Source: Bromus sterilis
Lineage: Eukaryota; Streptophyta; Magnoliopsida; Poales; Poaceae
Assembly: GCA_950022295.1 (NCBI GenBank)
Contig: OX465600.1
Location: forward strand, 309,576,031 to 309,640,030
Length of the DNA stretch: 64,000 bases
Direction: 5' to 3'
Part shown: positions 1 to 12,300 of the stretch, in pieces
Layout: the number at the start of each line of letters is the position of its first letter
How positions within the stretch are numbered: the stretch's first letter is position 1
Notes under the pieces: generated by a model
Seen by the model: the letters and a program-made list of their open reading frames with translations, nothing else
Database searches by the model: none
Told to the model about the DNA's origin: nothing
Program-made: the position numbers and the translations under genes

Positions 1-1062
1 CTGCCGGTTTTGCAACTAGTACAACCGCCTACGACCTGCCATTTCAAGCCTGGGAGGGTAGAGCGGTGCAACCGCTCTACCATAACCGGTACAACCAGTC
101 AGTCCATATCATCCACAACCTAGTTGAATCTTCCTCTACATTCAACAAACACGGAAGATGTCTTGGGCGATAACATGAAGTGATTGATGATGAAAACACC
201 CAAGTCTTCCCGCGGGACCCTCTCTATGGTGCGGGACTCCAACGCACAAAGAAAGACACACGTCAGAAATATCGTCTTCGAACTTTTCCTTAGGGACATC
301 TAACCGCTTTGTGCCACGTGGACAGACCTAAGTAGGTAATGCACACTATTCGATTGCAAACATGCATTGTCATCAACATTGAAATACTTAAGTCAGGAAA
401 TGCCCTTTCAAACATTCAGCGGGCCAGACCTCAGTATGAGCCTCGTGTGCAACATGCTCACGCTTGGCGCTACGCCCACCAGATCAAGGTCCCACAATGG
501 GGACATAAGAGGCATTGTCGCGGAGTCAGGAAAGGGGTCTCTGACAGTGAAGTCGACAACGAGGTAGAATGGGATGGCGAGGGCGATGGGAAGAACGAAG
601 GAGACAACGATAGGGACATCGAGGGTGCGAGAAATGGCGAAGGGGATAGGGAAAGCGTGCGCAACAACGAGGACGAAGGTGATGCCATGGAGGCGGCTCC
701 CAACGTGTCAGCCACCATCTTGCTGTATGGAAGCATCGCTAGCACAGTCTTGAGAGGGCAAATCAACTGATGGCGAGAGTATGGGAGGACAATAGCGGCA
801 GTGGAGGAGGTCGATGATGATAAGAGGAAATGGGAAAGGCTTGCCGGCAATGGGGAGAGGAAATGGGGGATCACCAAATCGATTGAATCTCCCGTGATAT
901 AAGAAGATAGATGTGCGGGGAGGCCGACCAGTTGGAGATTTATTTTAACCTTCTAAATTCTAAGCGATGTGTGCACAAAACATACGCCACGCATATTTCA
1001 AAAGTAGCACTGTTTGAGAGAATGTGCACATTTCTAGTAATTAATATGGGCCCCAATCAGTG
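1..1062. other. Unassigned sequence with one short perfect hairpin
   Basis: I recognise no gene here. A perfect hairpin with 10-bp arms (58-67 and 71-80) and a 3-nt loop is built on GAGCGGT/ACCGCTC, a type of short palindrome frequent in Triticeae LTR elements. A purine-rich stretch at about 560-680 can be read as an Asp/Glu/Gly/Asn-rich frame on the + strand, or as a Ser/Pro-rich frame on the - strand. Neither has a domain or splice context that I can name, so I do not call it a gene. Confidence 0.5.
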
Positions 1063-1063
1063 T

Positions 1064-1705
1064 TTTAAATAGCAAGCTATGATAAATAGCAGCGACCCTT
1101 TAAATCAGCTATAATGGAACTATAGCAGGCTATAGCGGGCTATTAGAGGGCTATTGTACATAAGTATCATTTAGTGACATATGCTCAAAAAGCTATAGCG
1201 GGGCTATAACCCGAAATGGCTTTTGGATCCTGAGCTCCATGGCTCTCTTAATTTTAAAATTTTATAATTTAATTTTTAGGTTTCAAAAAATCTGAATAAA
1301 CACACACATATACATATGAATGTATATTCCTTGTTTGCAAAATTTTACCGTGAAATATGTTTGTATGCGAGCTACGCAAAAATGCAAAAATATTGTGTTT
1401 CTAGCACACATACTAGTCACTATTAAAGTATATGAATTTGTATTTTTTTTTGTATAACTCACGCCAAAGCACATTTCATCATAAATTTTTCCAGAAATGT
1501 TGTATGCACCTCAATGTTCATGCGTATTTTTTTCAGAATTTTTCAAATCTTAGAAATATGTTTTTTTCAATTTTCCAAAAAACAAGCTCATTGGATCTTG
1601 GGATCCAAAAATCCCCACTCGACTATAGCCGGCTATTTAGAAGTATGCCCCCAATGTACTACTAGTAGCACTAGTAGAAAATAGGCTATAACCGCAACAC
1701 TATCC
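1064..1705. mobile_element. Small TAGC-rich class II-like element (non-autonomous)
   Basis: Both ends are rich in TAGC-type words (GCTATAGCGGGCTAT on the left, CTATAGCCGGCTAT on the right). The left outer end AGTGTTTTAAATAGC is an imperfect inverted match of the right end GGCTATAACCGCAACACT. This suggests terminal inverted repeats of a small DNA transposon, possibly hAT-like. The middle is occupied by another foldback sequence at 1216-1617. There is no coding capacity. The superfamily is uncertain and the boundaries are approximate. Confidence 0.4.
1216..1617. repeat. AT-rich foldback element nested in the TAGC-rich element
   Basis: The left end (TTTTGGATCCTGAGCTCCAT, 1222-1241) pairs imperfectly with the right end (ATTGGATCTTGGGATCCAAA near 1590-1610). 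The roughly 350 bp between is AT-rich and non-coding. This arrangement is typical of grass foldback MITEs; the exact family is not determined. Confidence 0.4.
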
Positions 1706-1740
1706 CATGTACTACTAGTAGCACTAGTAGAAAATAGGCA
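1650..1740. repeat. Tandem duplication, two copies, period about 53 bp
   Basis: A segment containing TGTACTACTAGTAGCACTAG and ending AAAATAGGC occurs at about 1650-1688 and again at about 1703-1740. The second copy lies directly outside the TAGC-rich element, so the repeat may reflect an end-associated duplication. Confidence 0.65.
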
Positions 1741-1753
1741 TGCAAAAATTCAT

Positions 1754-1873
1754 GGTGTTTAGACATCCGAAGAGCTCGTAGCAAAAAACATAAAACCGAC
1801 TTTGAATAGTGTTTTTTTCAAAGCTTCTCAAACACACGATTTTTTCTACGAGCTCTTCGGATGTCCAAACACC
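1754..1873. repeat. 28-bp inverted repeat with 64-bp spacer
   Basis: Arms at 1754-1781 and 1846-1873 are inverted copies with a single mismatch; their core is CATCCGAAGAGCTCGTAG. The spacer (1782-1845) is AT-rich. The transcript of either strand would form a stable stem. No transposon family or coding function is evident. Confidence 0.85.
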
Positions 1874-2149
1874 GTAAGATTTTGTAAGCACCTTCTGCGT
1901 ATGAGCATTTGAAATACCTAAATTTTTTATTTTTTTAATTTGTTTACTATTTATTTTGAATTTACTATTCACATCTAGGTGCAGATGCACGTTGAATCAA
2001 CGTTCTCAGTAGCGTGTTGTTATACTGAACTCTACTAGTACTTTATTGCTGAAGGGATCTCCCATGAATTTAAAAAGCGGTGTTCCATTTTAGCAAGCAT
2101 TGTTAGTATTCATGAACAGTAGCGCACATTGTTTAGAGAAATTTTACTG

Positions 2150-5100
2150 GTGTTTTGGAAAACATCCTGTTTTAGGCACACACTGCTTTTTCCATTAGTG
2201 TGATCTTGATATTGCCCTTATGTAACACCCTCAGTGTCATGTAACAGTAATCACTTTTGTTAATGACAATTACTATTGCTAATCTCACTTTAATCATCTT
2301 TGTATTTGATCATTTCAGAATCCCCTTTGATTGATATTAAAAACAAAGTGATAAATAAAACTTTGTCCAAAAGTTGTGTAACCAATTTTGTTAAATCCCT
2401 AAAAGTGAGTGGACCATGATAAACCAACATTGACAATTTATTAAGCTATGGAATATTTCAAACAAATATAAACAACAACCAAAAGTCCCCTTCAATGAGT
2501 TGCAGTTCAGAAACAAGTGCTAGATGATTTTTATTATTGCCCAAACTTTTTGTGGCATCTCTCTTAAGTGCAACACAAATGTGGAAACAAGTGGAACCTT
2601 GGACAAAAATCATTTGATAACAAACAAAAATAAAACAAAAGGAATACACAGCTGGCATATAAGGAAATGTAATAATGTTTAAATCTCGCTCAGTGCTACT
2701 GCTCCCAAGCCCGGCCCAAACTCACTTGCCCCCTCTTTTCTTCCTCCTTTTACTGCTCATCCCCACCCCGTGGAGGCCATCCGCGTCGGCCATGGCCGCG
2801 GCCATCGCCGTGGCGGCCATCCACGGCACCCCCGGCGAGGATAAGGGCAAGGCCACGTCCCCTGTCCCCTAAACCGTAGATCCACCGCCCGCCAGATATC
2901 CCCCTCCTCGCCTTCGTCTCCCTCACGAACCCCGAGCCTCCATGGGAGCAGCCTCGTGAGCTCGCGCGGCCAGAGAGCTCCACCCGCTCCACCGTCCTGT
3001 CTTGCGTGTTCGCCGTCGTCGATTGCGTCGCTGCAAGGAGGGAATCGAGCCCGCACCGCCTGCTCTAGGCAAATCGTCATCGTCTTCTAACTCTGCCCCG
3101 GCGAGGTTGCAGACAAACTCCGGTTGCTCCATGTCTCCATCGAGCTCACTGCCAGCCCCTATGCCCTCTTGGTATGCCTATCGGCCATCGCCAAGTATTC
3201 GCCACCGCTCGATTAGCCTCTGCCGTTTTCCCCCTTTGCACGTGCTCCGGTCGCCGCCGTGGTGGCCAAAGTCGTGCTCTCCGTGCCGCTCTACGCGCGC
3301 CAAGTGCACTAGTGTGCTCCCCATGGGCCGTGGGTTCGACTTGCCTAGGTTGCGCGCTCGATTTCGTCCCATTACGCTGGTTGCCATCGTGGCCGAACGC
3401 CGGCGCCGCTCCAGCCACTCCCCGCACCAGGCACCGCCACCAATCGATGCAACTCAACCCTAGGAACACGTAGGAACAAACGCCAGCCCGAACGGTGCTC
3501 AGAATCGCGTGTACCGTCGACCTCACCGGAGTTCTGCCGTCGGCGAGCTTCCGGTGAGGCTGGCAGTGGGATCCCCTTCGTCAGATGTGTGATTAGCAGT
3601 TAATCACCCCCACTGTGACTTACATGTGGGCCATGCCCCCTCTTAAGCTGCTGTTTAAAATTAAAACAGAAATAACCTCTCAGCCACTCACATGCGAGCC
3701 CAGCACTAGCTAACCCCCTGTTACATAAACCCATTTAATTTGCCACTATGTCTATGATACCTAAGCCCCACCTGTAAGAAATTAAGTTAAATGAATTAAT
3801 AAAATACTCAGAGTATGACATGTGGGTCCAGTGCATTATTTAAACAGAAAATGATTTATTTAAATAGATAGAGTCTGACATGTGGGACCCACAGGTCAGT
3901 TGGCCCCATTTGTCAGTTTTGACCAGTCAACTAGCACTTGTGGATAATGTTTGAATTTATTAAATAAAAATAAATCCATAAATTGCTAGTAAATGATTTA
4001 AACTTAGAAATTTAATATCTTTTAAACCGTAAGTCGAATCAAAATACTTTATACATGAAAGTTGATCAAAAAATGTAACAAATATGGATACGCCACCCGT
4101 GTATCCACCACAATCCTCTAACATACTGAACATGGAACCTTCCCCCTCCGGTTCGTCTGTCGATAATCACCCGGAGCTGGCAGTTCATCTCTGAATGAAT
4201 TTTTGCTCCAAGCAATCACCTAGTACTGCATTAGAAACACCATTAGCCTTTCATCTGTCATGCCATGCATCTGTTTGCATATGATCTCTTTATATTTACT
4301 GTTTCTCCCCCTTATTCTTGGGTAGACCCCATGACTGCTGCCGACTACACCACTGCTGAGTACGACTATGTCGTCGACGACTGTACCCTTACCGTCGAGC
4401 TTCCAGGCAAGCAGAGCCATTATCCTTCCCCAGATATATTTTCCGTACATTTCTTGCACTAGGCATTGTTGCTGCTGCTACGTTGCTTACCTATTCAATT
4501 GCATAGCCTGTCATTGTCGCCCCTTGATGTACCTTCCTTCATCCTATGCTTCCTATCAATTATATATTATATTCAGCAGTTAGCCATGCGCATTGTTAGT
4601 CAACTACGATTAGATAGCGGGCCGTGATCACTCTGGGGGAGTGAACGTGGATACAAATTGTTATAACTGCACTGGTACGGTACAAAGCAGACACCGCTAA
4701 AGGCCCCTACCTCGGCTCTACCGATCCACCATCAAGTGTGAGCCATCGAGGAGTAATCCGCGTACTCTACTCGCTGCTGACTCGGTATAGCCGTCCTAGG
4801 GTCCTGAACAACGGTTGTCCTTAAAGGTAAGAAGTCGGTTGAACCAACGATGCCCGCGAGTGGTATTGCGACGAGACGACAGGGAGGGAATATCGACGTA
4901 CTGGTGGGCTTGGACCCTGATCATTGTCCGCGAGAGTTACCAAACCACGAAAGTCGAGATCTTCCAAGAGCACACGCGAGATAAGGTAAGGAGACGGTTC
5001 ACCTTGTTGGTAACCGCATAGCTTTGACGGGGCGACAGGGCAGGCACCGATGCACTGGTGGTCCTGACTGCTGTTCGTTGTCCATTGTGTGAATTAGTCA

Positions 5101-6966
5101 GGCAACGATAACGGTTGTCTGCGAGATAATATTAAAAATTCTTAAATGGGTCAGGTGGATGACTTGAGTGGGTCGACGTGCCCTATACGCGCTAACTCCA
5201 CGTGGGATTACGGTGTGGGCCCTCTGTGACGTACATTCTATCGAAAGCTCTTCAGACGTCAGCAGTGCCACGACCTGATTGCCGGGAAGTGGTGTGTCTT
5301 TTTGCTGCAGCGGTGTCATTTGCTTTTGCTTCACCGGCCAGACTCGCACCGTGCAGGAGTACAAAGGGCAAGGGTCCAAAGTCCCTGCGTACATAGGGTT
5401 TAGTCCGACGGATGGCCTCTCTGTTGAGCGTAGGTAGGACTACATCGTGTTGGATAGCCTTGGTGGGGCATTCCCTAACAAGGTGTACGCCAACCCGAAG
5501 ATCCAAGCGTGTAGTGTGACAGTAGTGCAACCCCTGCAGGGAAGAAAATCTACTCGAATAGCCGTGTCCACGGTAACAGGACGCTTTATGTTGAAGCCAC
5601 AATCTACTACTACAAACTACTACTACTAAACTGGTTGGTTCCGGGTTTTCTTCCTCGCAGGGAAGTCGAGGAAGGATTCTCGGAGGCATAGATAATTGTT
5701 AACTAATACAACTTACTATTATACAATGCTGCAGCAACTTCTGCTGCATTCTTACTTTACGCTTTACATGAATTGTTGGTTGTTCTCTTCTTGTGCTTCA
5801 AGAATCGTCGGAAGATGCTAGTCTTCGATAGGCCTAGCTTCTCATCTTTATTCTGGTTTTCTGCAATTCAGTTCACTATGTAGTCTCCACTTTCCATTGA
5901 TACAAATGCATAAATGCTTAGTAGTCGAACGTAAGACTCGCGGGTGTGCTAGATACTCACCCTTGTTTTATTTCCCCCCTTTGTTTTATATACCCGAATT
6001 GCTGCAACCAGAGTACCCTGGAGGCGGTTACTACTACGTCGAGACCCCCGCTGACCAAGACCAGGAGTAGTTTCGGAGGTTCCCAAGCAAGAGGCATTTC
6101 CTTTTCGATCTGTATCTCTAATGTTATTTGTGCTAGCCTTCTTAAGGTAAAACTTGACTAACTATGTCTGTACTTAGATATTATGGTTTGTATAACTTAT
6201 GTATTCGGATCCTCGTGATTCCTGGTTCATAACTTAAAAATTTATCTTATTTGTGTCTAGTGTTGTGCTCTGATATTCTCACCGTGGCACCCTGATTTCG
6301 GTCGTGTATCTTGCGTGTATGATTACCGTACACGGCTTGATTTTTGGGGCGTCACACCTTATATAGCATATGGGTAATTCTTCCATCTCCAATGCATGTA
6401 ATAGATGGCTTCGAGCCTACATAGTCATCCTCTTGGGTTTGAGAGTGCCATGGTCCTTTCGGTGTCTGCTACTGTTGGTTCTATCAAGTACCGCAGCTAA
6501 ACACCTTTGTCACATACTACAGTAACAAATCTAACCATGGCAACTCTGCATGTGCTTTCAGATATTCGAAGGTACTCCTCCTAAAAATCCGTGGACGTGC
6601 CATATGTGAGCATCCTTAATACAGTTATGCACTTCTGATAACTAGAGAATGTAATTTTTCTAATGACATCCTTCTTCAAGAAGAAGTAGTCATCATAGCC
6701 CTGGACACCATTGTAGAAGCGATCAAAACCGTTTATCCGCACCCAAAAGCGCTAATAAAAATTGTCCACGAACATGGCATCGGGGGTAAAGTAGTCGCCC
6801 GCCAGTGTCAAATGCCCCCTTGCCCTGTTTTGACATGCTCCTCCGCATGCTTCGCGATTGATAGGACAACTTGCACCATCCTTGCTTCATCCGCATACTC
6901 GCCCTCCTCATATGAGGAGAATAAATCCATGAAGTTCTTGTAGATGTACTCATCGTTCGAATTCAT
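2150..6966 (-). pseudogene. PIF/Harbinger transposase-derived nuclease pseudogene (ALP1/HARBI1-like), split by a solo LTR
   Basis: Reading the - strand from an ATG at 6966, an acidic N-terminus of the type seen in plant Harbinger transposase-derived proteins (MDLFSSYEEGEYADEARMVQ) appears. It is followed after a frame change by GHLTLAGDYFTPDAMFVDNF, a stop, RFWVRINGFDRFYNGVQGYD, then LKKDV and RKITFSSYQKC. Further on come LDRTNSSRH-type and MHWRWKNYPYA-type motifs that match the family's REPTVADTER and MHW.WKNCP blocks. The frame is then interrupted by the LTR at 2221-6356 and resumes at 2220 as GQYQDHTNG, the expected GQYKGH-like continuation. Similarity fades near 2150. Several stops and frameshifts show that it is dead. 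In active elements of this family the protein is a DDE-type nuclease; here only the N-terminal half is visible. Confidence 0.75.
2221..6356. mobile_element. Solo LTR (about 4.14 kb) of a long-LTR gypsy/LARD-type retroelement
   Basis: The segment begins TGTAACACCC and ends GGGGCGTCACA (TG...CA with imperfect inverted ends). It is flanked by the same 5 bp, CCTTA, at 2216-2220 and 6357-6361. There is no internal domain, primer site or second copy, so it is best read as one LTR left by LTR-LTR recombination. It holds a GC-rich block (about 2740-3560) with overlapping open frames, and a Tyr/Thr/Asp-rich stretch at 4325-4440, neither of which I can assign to a protein. Length and end sequence resemble the LTR of the minus-strand element at 48.3-57.9 kb, but the two are not obviously the same family. 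Strand is not determinable from the ends alone. Confidence 0.8.
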
Positions 6967-7640
6967 TGTGTTTGCTTCAAAGCATTGAAGTAAAAAAATT
7001 TGTCAATAATTCGGCTATGACATTTAGACAAACACTTGCCAATCATTCTATTTATCGTGGACGATAGCTACATGAGCGGATGGTAATGAGACAACGAACG
7101 AACAAGGGGGCAATAACGGCGTAGGCAAAATCCAACCTGCTGGCCGGGTGGAGCGGCGAATATCTGATAAGGCCTAAATGGACGGGTAGGATGGTACATT
7201 AGCGGTGTCGACTTAGGAGGGGAGCTGATACAAAGGAGGAGGGGAGAGAGGAAGTGAGAAAGACACAGTTCCATATGAGATTTTGAGTGGACCGGTCTTG
7301 TTAGAGTCCTATGTAGAGAAGGTCCGGAGTTCCGCAAATCATTCGTAACTTTGTATCCGATTTGTGAAAATTTAGACATGTGGACATGTTCACCAACATA
7401 TACGAGACGATGTTGGTAACAAAAACAATTTAGATGCATCAGGTCAAACATTTGCGGACTAAATTATTGGTCGAAATTTCACTTGGTACCAGATAAGAAT
7501 TGACTTGTTTCAACTGTAACCAGAATGCTGTCCATTATACTACGCAGAAGTAGAAAATAATAATAAGGAATCGCTCCATTAAGTACTTTGAAAAAAATGC
7601 ATGTGCGGTTATAGTTACGTATAAATGCTTACTCTCATTT
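6967..7640. other. Unassigned intergenic sequence
   Basis: Between the Harbinger pseudogene start and the first MITE I see no convincing gene, RNA or repeat. The - strand frame across 7068-7451 has no recognisable domain. Confidence 0.5.
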
Positions 7641-7641
7641 A

Positions 7642-7802
7642 CTCCCCGTCCTAGTTTATTGGCTCTACTCAGACTTGAGAGCCTAGGTTTGACTTTAAAT
7701 TTGGTGAACAAAATTGTAAATCTAGTGCTTTATCAGTCAAATGCAGCAGGGTCAAAGCTGGGTTAATTTTTTTTGTGGACTTGTAAACCCAAACGAAGGA
7801 AG
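7642..7802. mobile_element. Degenerate Stowaway-type MITE
   Basis: The left end CTCCCCGTCCTAGTTTATTG and the right end CCCAAACGAAGGAAG are imperfect inverted repeats of the CTCCCTCCGT Stowaway (Tc1/mariner) type. Each end is bordered by TA (7640-7641 and 7803-7804). The length of 161 bp is normal for the class. It sits about 1 kb upstream of the NF-YA TATA-like box. Confidence 0.65.
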
Positions 7803-7873
7803 TACTAGTTCATTTTTCGAGGTTGCCTTTAACCATTAATAATATTAACAATATATATATAAAGTAAATCATA

Positions 7874-7954
7874 CTCCCTCCGTAAACTAATATAAGATGT
7901 TATAGATCACTAGTTTAGTGATCTAGAACGTCTTACATTAGTTTACAGAGGAAG
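7874..7954. mobile_element. Stowaway-type MITE, 81 bp (Athos-like)
   Basis: The left end CTCCCTCCGTAAACTAATAT and the right end ACATTAGTTTACAGAGGAAG pair over almost the whole length around the inner AGATCACTAGTTTAGTGATC hairpin. TA dinucleotides flank it (7872-7873, 7955-7956). Size and sequence fit the very short Stowaway MITEs common in Triticeae gene promoters. Confidence 0.88.
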
Positions 7955-8708
7955 TATTATTTTTAAACCTTTTCCATATATAAATGGTATATTTTTTGTA
8001 ACATACACATCATATATTTGATTGAAAGGACTACAGTAGGTTATACAAGGACCAAAAAGGGAAAACATAACATAACTGGAAAAATTAAACAATACTAGTA
8101 GCTACTTAGAAATAGCAGTATACGTTTGTTCAGAAATAGGCATTTACAGGGCACAAAATCTGTTGATGGATGCAGAGTCATTCCATTCCATTCCATTCCT
8201 AGGTGATGCATGATGAGCTAGAAGCAGATTTTAGGAATCCAAGTGATGGCTACTTGTAGTAGTAGTTGCTACAGCTACTTACACTGTTCACTGGTCTGCC
8301 TGCCTCACCAATTTATAGTCATCACTCACTTGCCACTCCTGCAGATCTTACCCAGCTCAGTACCACCTCACTTTTGACAGCATGATTAGTCTAGTATAAT
8401 CACCACTTGCAGTGAGCACCCAACCTAATAATTCCAGCAGTGGAAGGGGGAGTTGAAAGGTCAGGGGGCTGGCCAAAGGCAGCCCAACTGGGCAGTAAAT
8501 AAATTAAAATGAACTGAACTGAACTTTTCTTCCACACTACTAGCAAAAAAGAAACAACTTTTTTCTCAGGAAAATCAAATGCATTTCTCCTGAAAAAGAT
8601 AAAAACTAGTATTTTGGACTGAAGGTGGAGGAGTAAAATGTGAAAGCAATGGGGGCTCTGGTTTGGCTGGGGAAGGAGGAAAGGCTTTTCTTGGTTTCAG
8701 TACCGCCC
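7955..8708. promoter_or_regulatory. Upstream region of the NF-YA gene
   Basis: This non-coding 750 bp lies between the MITE and the TATA-like box. It includes a short ATTCC tandem run near 8182-8200. I could not identify individual regulatory sites with confidence; the region is named only for its position. Confidence 0.4.
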
Positions 8709-8716
8709 ATTTATAC
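8709..8716 (+). promoter_or_regulatory. TATA-like box of the NF-YA gene
   Basis: ATTTATAC sits about 25-35 bp upstream of a CT-rich stretch (8733-8785) that looks like a plant transcription start and leader. The position fits the gene, but the start site itself is inferred. Confidence 0.5.
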
Positions 8717-8734
8717 TGGCCTCTCCCGTCCAGT

Positions 8735-9364
8735 CTTGTCCTCTCTCTCTCCTCCCTCTCTCTCTCTATCTCCATCTCGTTGTCCTCTTCCGCCCCATCA
8801 CCCACCAGGAGCTCGAATGTGAGTGGCCGGCCATTGCTTTGTTTCTTCCCTGCTCTGCTCCTCCCTCCTCCCTCCTCTGCCGCATGCATGTCTTGGACCC
8901 TTCCTTTCGCCTTGGCCTCTCGCTGAGATTCTCGCCGCACATTCACTCACGGGCTCTCTTACAAAGTCCCCGCCTTGCGAGCTCGCTCCATTCTAGACCT
9001 GGTGAAATCCTTCTGGATTTCGGGTATAATCTTCTTTTTTCTTGCATTCAGTGAAGATAAAATGAAGTTCCTGCTTTGGTTTCAGTTCTTGGATGAGTTT
9101 TGCCCCTGTTCCGCTTCTTGATTCGCTCCCGGGTTTCAGTTCCCCATCCTCCTCCTTCCTCCACCCTGCATTCCCCCCATTGCCGTGCTTGGCATTCTGT
9201 TTCTGCGGATTTTCCTTCTCCCCCCTCTTTGGCTGATTTCGTCGTGCTGCTGCCTGATTTGATTGGTCGATGCTCAATCTCAATCTGTGTTGCTTGTTTC
9301 TTGGTGCTCTTGATTGCAGCAGGTTGGTGGTAGGTGCTTTAGTCGCATCCGGGCCGCCGCGACG
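8735..9364 (+). other. Probable 5' leader of the NF-YA gene, including an intron
   Basis: The leader is CT-rich at its start and holds several ATGs upstream of the true start (for example near 8817, 8884, 9063 and 9093), so it either contains upstream ORFs or is partly removed by splicing. A strong intron end (TTGATTGCAG) lies at about 9310-9319, 46 nt before the start codon. Donor candidates include GTGAGT at 8819 and GTATAA near 9021; the sequence alone does not decide between them. A leader intron is usual in plant NF-YA genes. Confidence 0.55.
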
Positions 9365-12300
9365 ATGAGCTTCAAGAGCCACCATGAGGGGTTTGGGGGG
9401 CAGCAGCAGCAGCAGCAGATGCTTGCCGCCGCCGCCGCCGCCGCAGCGGGCCATGGCTCCGGCGGAGCGTCGATGCCGTGGTGGGTGGGGTCCCAGCTGC
9501 TGTACGGCGAGCCGATGGGCCACGGGAAGGCGCCGCCGGAGGATGCCTGCTGCCGGGACGCCCAGTTCCAGGTCGTGCCGAGGGCCCAGGCGCTGCTGGA
9601 CTCCGTGCCGCCGCAGCCGCCGATGCCGGAGAGGGGCATCCCTGAAGCTCTCAAGTTCTCCATGGCTCATGGTGAGGCCGCTCTGTCCTTGAGACGCGTG
9701 TTTGTTTTGTGGGTTATTTTCAGGAGTGTAAGATGAACTTGTTTAATCTGTGCATGTTGCTTGCTAGTAAAAAAGAGTAGATTGTGGTGTGACACATGGC
9801 TGGGTTCAGCTCTCAGTAATTTGAATTTTACAGACATAAAGAATGTGAATTTTAGAAGAGCTTATATAAGTTTTCAGTATGAAGTGTAAGCCCAAATAAG
9901 CAAAATTTAGGGTGTTGTTTGTCTCAGATAATAGGATTATTTCAAGAAATTTGCAGAACGTGTTGTGAGAAGAGTATGATGTGCCATGCTGAATGAATTA
10001 GTTTAACATTCCCTGCATTCGGAATTAATTGTGGCTGAAATGGATGTATCTAGACGTAATTCAGTGCTAGATACATCGGCTTTGGCGACAATTAATTCCG
10101 GAGAGTAGTGTAACACATGTGCATGACACATGGTTGGGTTCAGCTCTAGGTAATTTAAGTTTCAGTAGTACAAATTTTGGCACCGTTTGTAACTATTTCT
10201 GACATAGCTAGACAAATTTGGTGTTGTTTACAGAATGGTAGATAAGTTTTTAGTAATGAAGTGTAAACCCCAATACTAGAATGTTTACTACCACACCACA
10301 GAGTGTGGCTAGCAGTTTCAAAAGTGATGATGTGTTAGGTAGTAAGCGTATATGGCTGTGTGCATCACTCGATGCAGAGGCTTGCGGTTATCCTTCTTTT
10401 TGAAAAAAATTCAAAAAAAAAGAAGGTAGTTAGCTTAAATTATATAAAATTTAGTACTGTCCAATCTGCAATCGATAGGAATAAATTGTGTAAGAAGGTG
10501 TAATCCGTGTATGTCGTGAGAAGAGGACAATGAGCTATGCCAAGTGCTGGGTGGTTGGATTCTTCTGCATTAAGGTCTTATGTGGATGCTGTTATTCATA
10601 GATGCCATTTACAGCAGATAATCATTAATTCATCAGATATTTTCTACCTCTTTCACTCAAAGGCTAAACTAAACCTTAGACAGTTCCATGAAGTATACTG
10701 CATCAAGGGTCAATGTTGTGTTCAAATTTATCGCTACAAAACAGAGTAGATTTAGTGGAGGCCTGTGACCTTCCTACTTAAACTCCTTGAGCACGTATAA
10801 ATTTAGTGCTTCCTTACGAATGTAGCATAAGCATTGCCTTTCTTGTATACCTTGATTTAGAGATCACACACATCTTGATTCAGAAAAACCATACTGCACA
10901 ATTATGCTATTCTGACATGAGAAAACACCCCGGCACATAACTAATATCTAGACACGTGCCGTGGAAATGCTGACCTTTTCTTGGGTTTAAAAATATTTTC
11001 TTCCATTCAGATGTGGCATGACACCAAAACAACCCTAGCATGTAACCTAATAAGCCTTGTAAAAAATCTTATGCAATATAGATTCGATCTTTATCCTCCT
11101 TTTTGAAAAAAAATATAGGTTCGATCCTTACGCGTTTGATATGGAAAATTGAACATCATAAGTCAATATGTCATGGGTTCATGGATCCACAGGTTTTAAT
11201 ACATGTTCTTCTGAAATGTATCGCCTTGTAATCGTCTCAATGAGACTAGAATGATTATTTCCAACAGGATTTCCCTTTGTCAGTTAAAGATCTCCTATCA
11301 TGCATGTTTCTCTCTCTCTAGCAACTTGAATAGCTGCCGTATTTCAAAGAAGTACATACCTACTTCTGTTTTTGTAGACCATGGAAATGTGACTGATGGT
11401 GCATTTGGGTTCAGGTAAAGGAGGGAACAGTTCTCAGCACTCTGCCGCTATCACTCTGCAGGCACCATTGACAGAATACAATGACCATTTTGAGCTGGGC
11501 CTTGGCCAATCCGTGGTAAGATTTTCCCACTCATTTGGTTCATCCATATGAATAATGGTGACAAATCCGTGATTAATTTAGTAGTTCATTTAGGAGTTTG
11601 CAACCTTACTATTACAAACGTCTTTATGAATTTCCTTAGCCTTGAGTTCATCAATGCCTTCTGATATTTTTCAGATTTCCTCCAGTTACTACTCTGATCA
11701 GCAGTATGGCCTACTTGCTTCTTATGGAATGAGATCAGCGGTATGTGCACCTAGTTTTTAATGAGTCATCTCCACAATTTCTGACTAATTCTACTGTAGA
11801 AAACTATCATAAATCAAATCCATATATATCTGTAGAACTTTTTTTTAACAATCTAGCGCAAAGTGTGTGCTTGGATTTTTTGAGTGTATTTTCCTTTCTT
11901 TTAGTGCAGTATGATTTGTTAATCTTCTCAATAAGCAACACACGTAGCTAGTACAGAGTGGACACAAAGAGTACAAAGTGAATACTCTCGAAGCATTATG
12001 AATAGCGATTGCACGGTGAAACTTTCTTGGCTTAATGTCAGGAAACTGTCATTGGGGTACCCTTTTTCCATTGACACTCCCAAGAAGGATATATAATAGG
12101 GTTTATCTTTGAGTTTATAAGCTCAAAATTCGTATACTTTTTATTTTATAGTAATGTATGATATCTTCTATGTTCATTTCCCTTTGTTGATTGTTGGTTT
12201 TGAGATAGCTAACCTGACTTGCCACCCGGTCTCCATTTCCCTTTGTGTAATGCAGTCTAGCGGGCGTATGCTTATACCACTGAATATGCCAGCTGATGCG

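Noticed and set aside
339..877. Open frames of 143 (+) and 135 (-) residues near the window start
   Set aside because: They are mirror readings of one purine-rich stretch with low-complexity Asp/Gly or Ser/Pro composition, with no domain or splice context.
2740..3560. GC-rich block with overlapping open frames on both strands, looking like a host gene exon
   Set aside because: It lies wholly inside the solo LTR bounded by CCTTA duplications; the frames overlap in several phases, have biased composition and no domain.
9384..9692. Alternative +1 frame of 102 residues over NF-YA exon 1
   Set aside because: Its Ser/Pro/Arg-rich reading comes from GC-rich exon sequence; the NF-YA frame is the one that continues across all splice sites.
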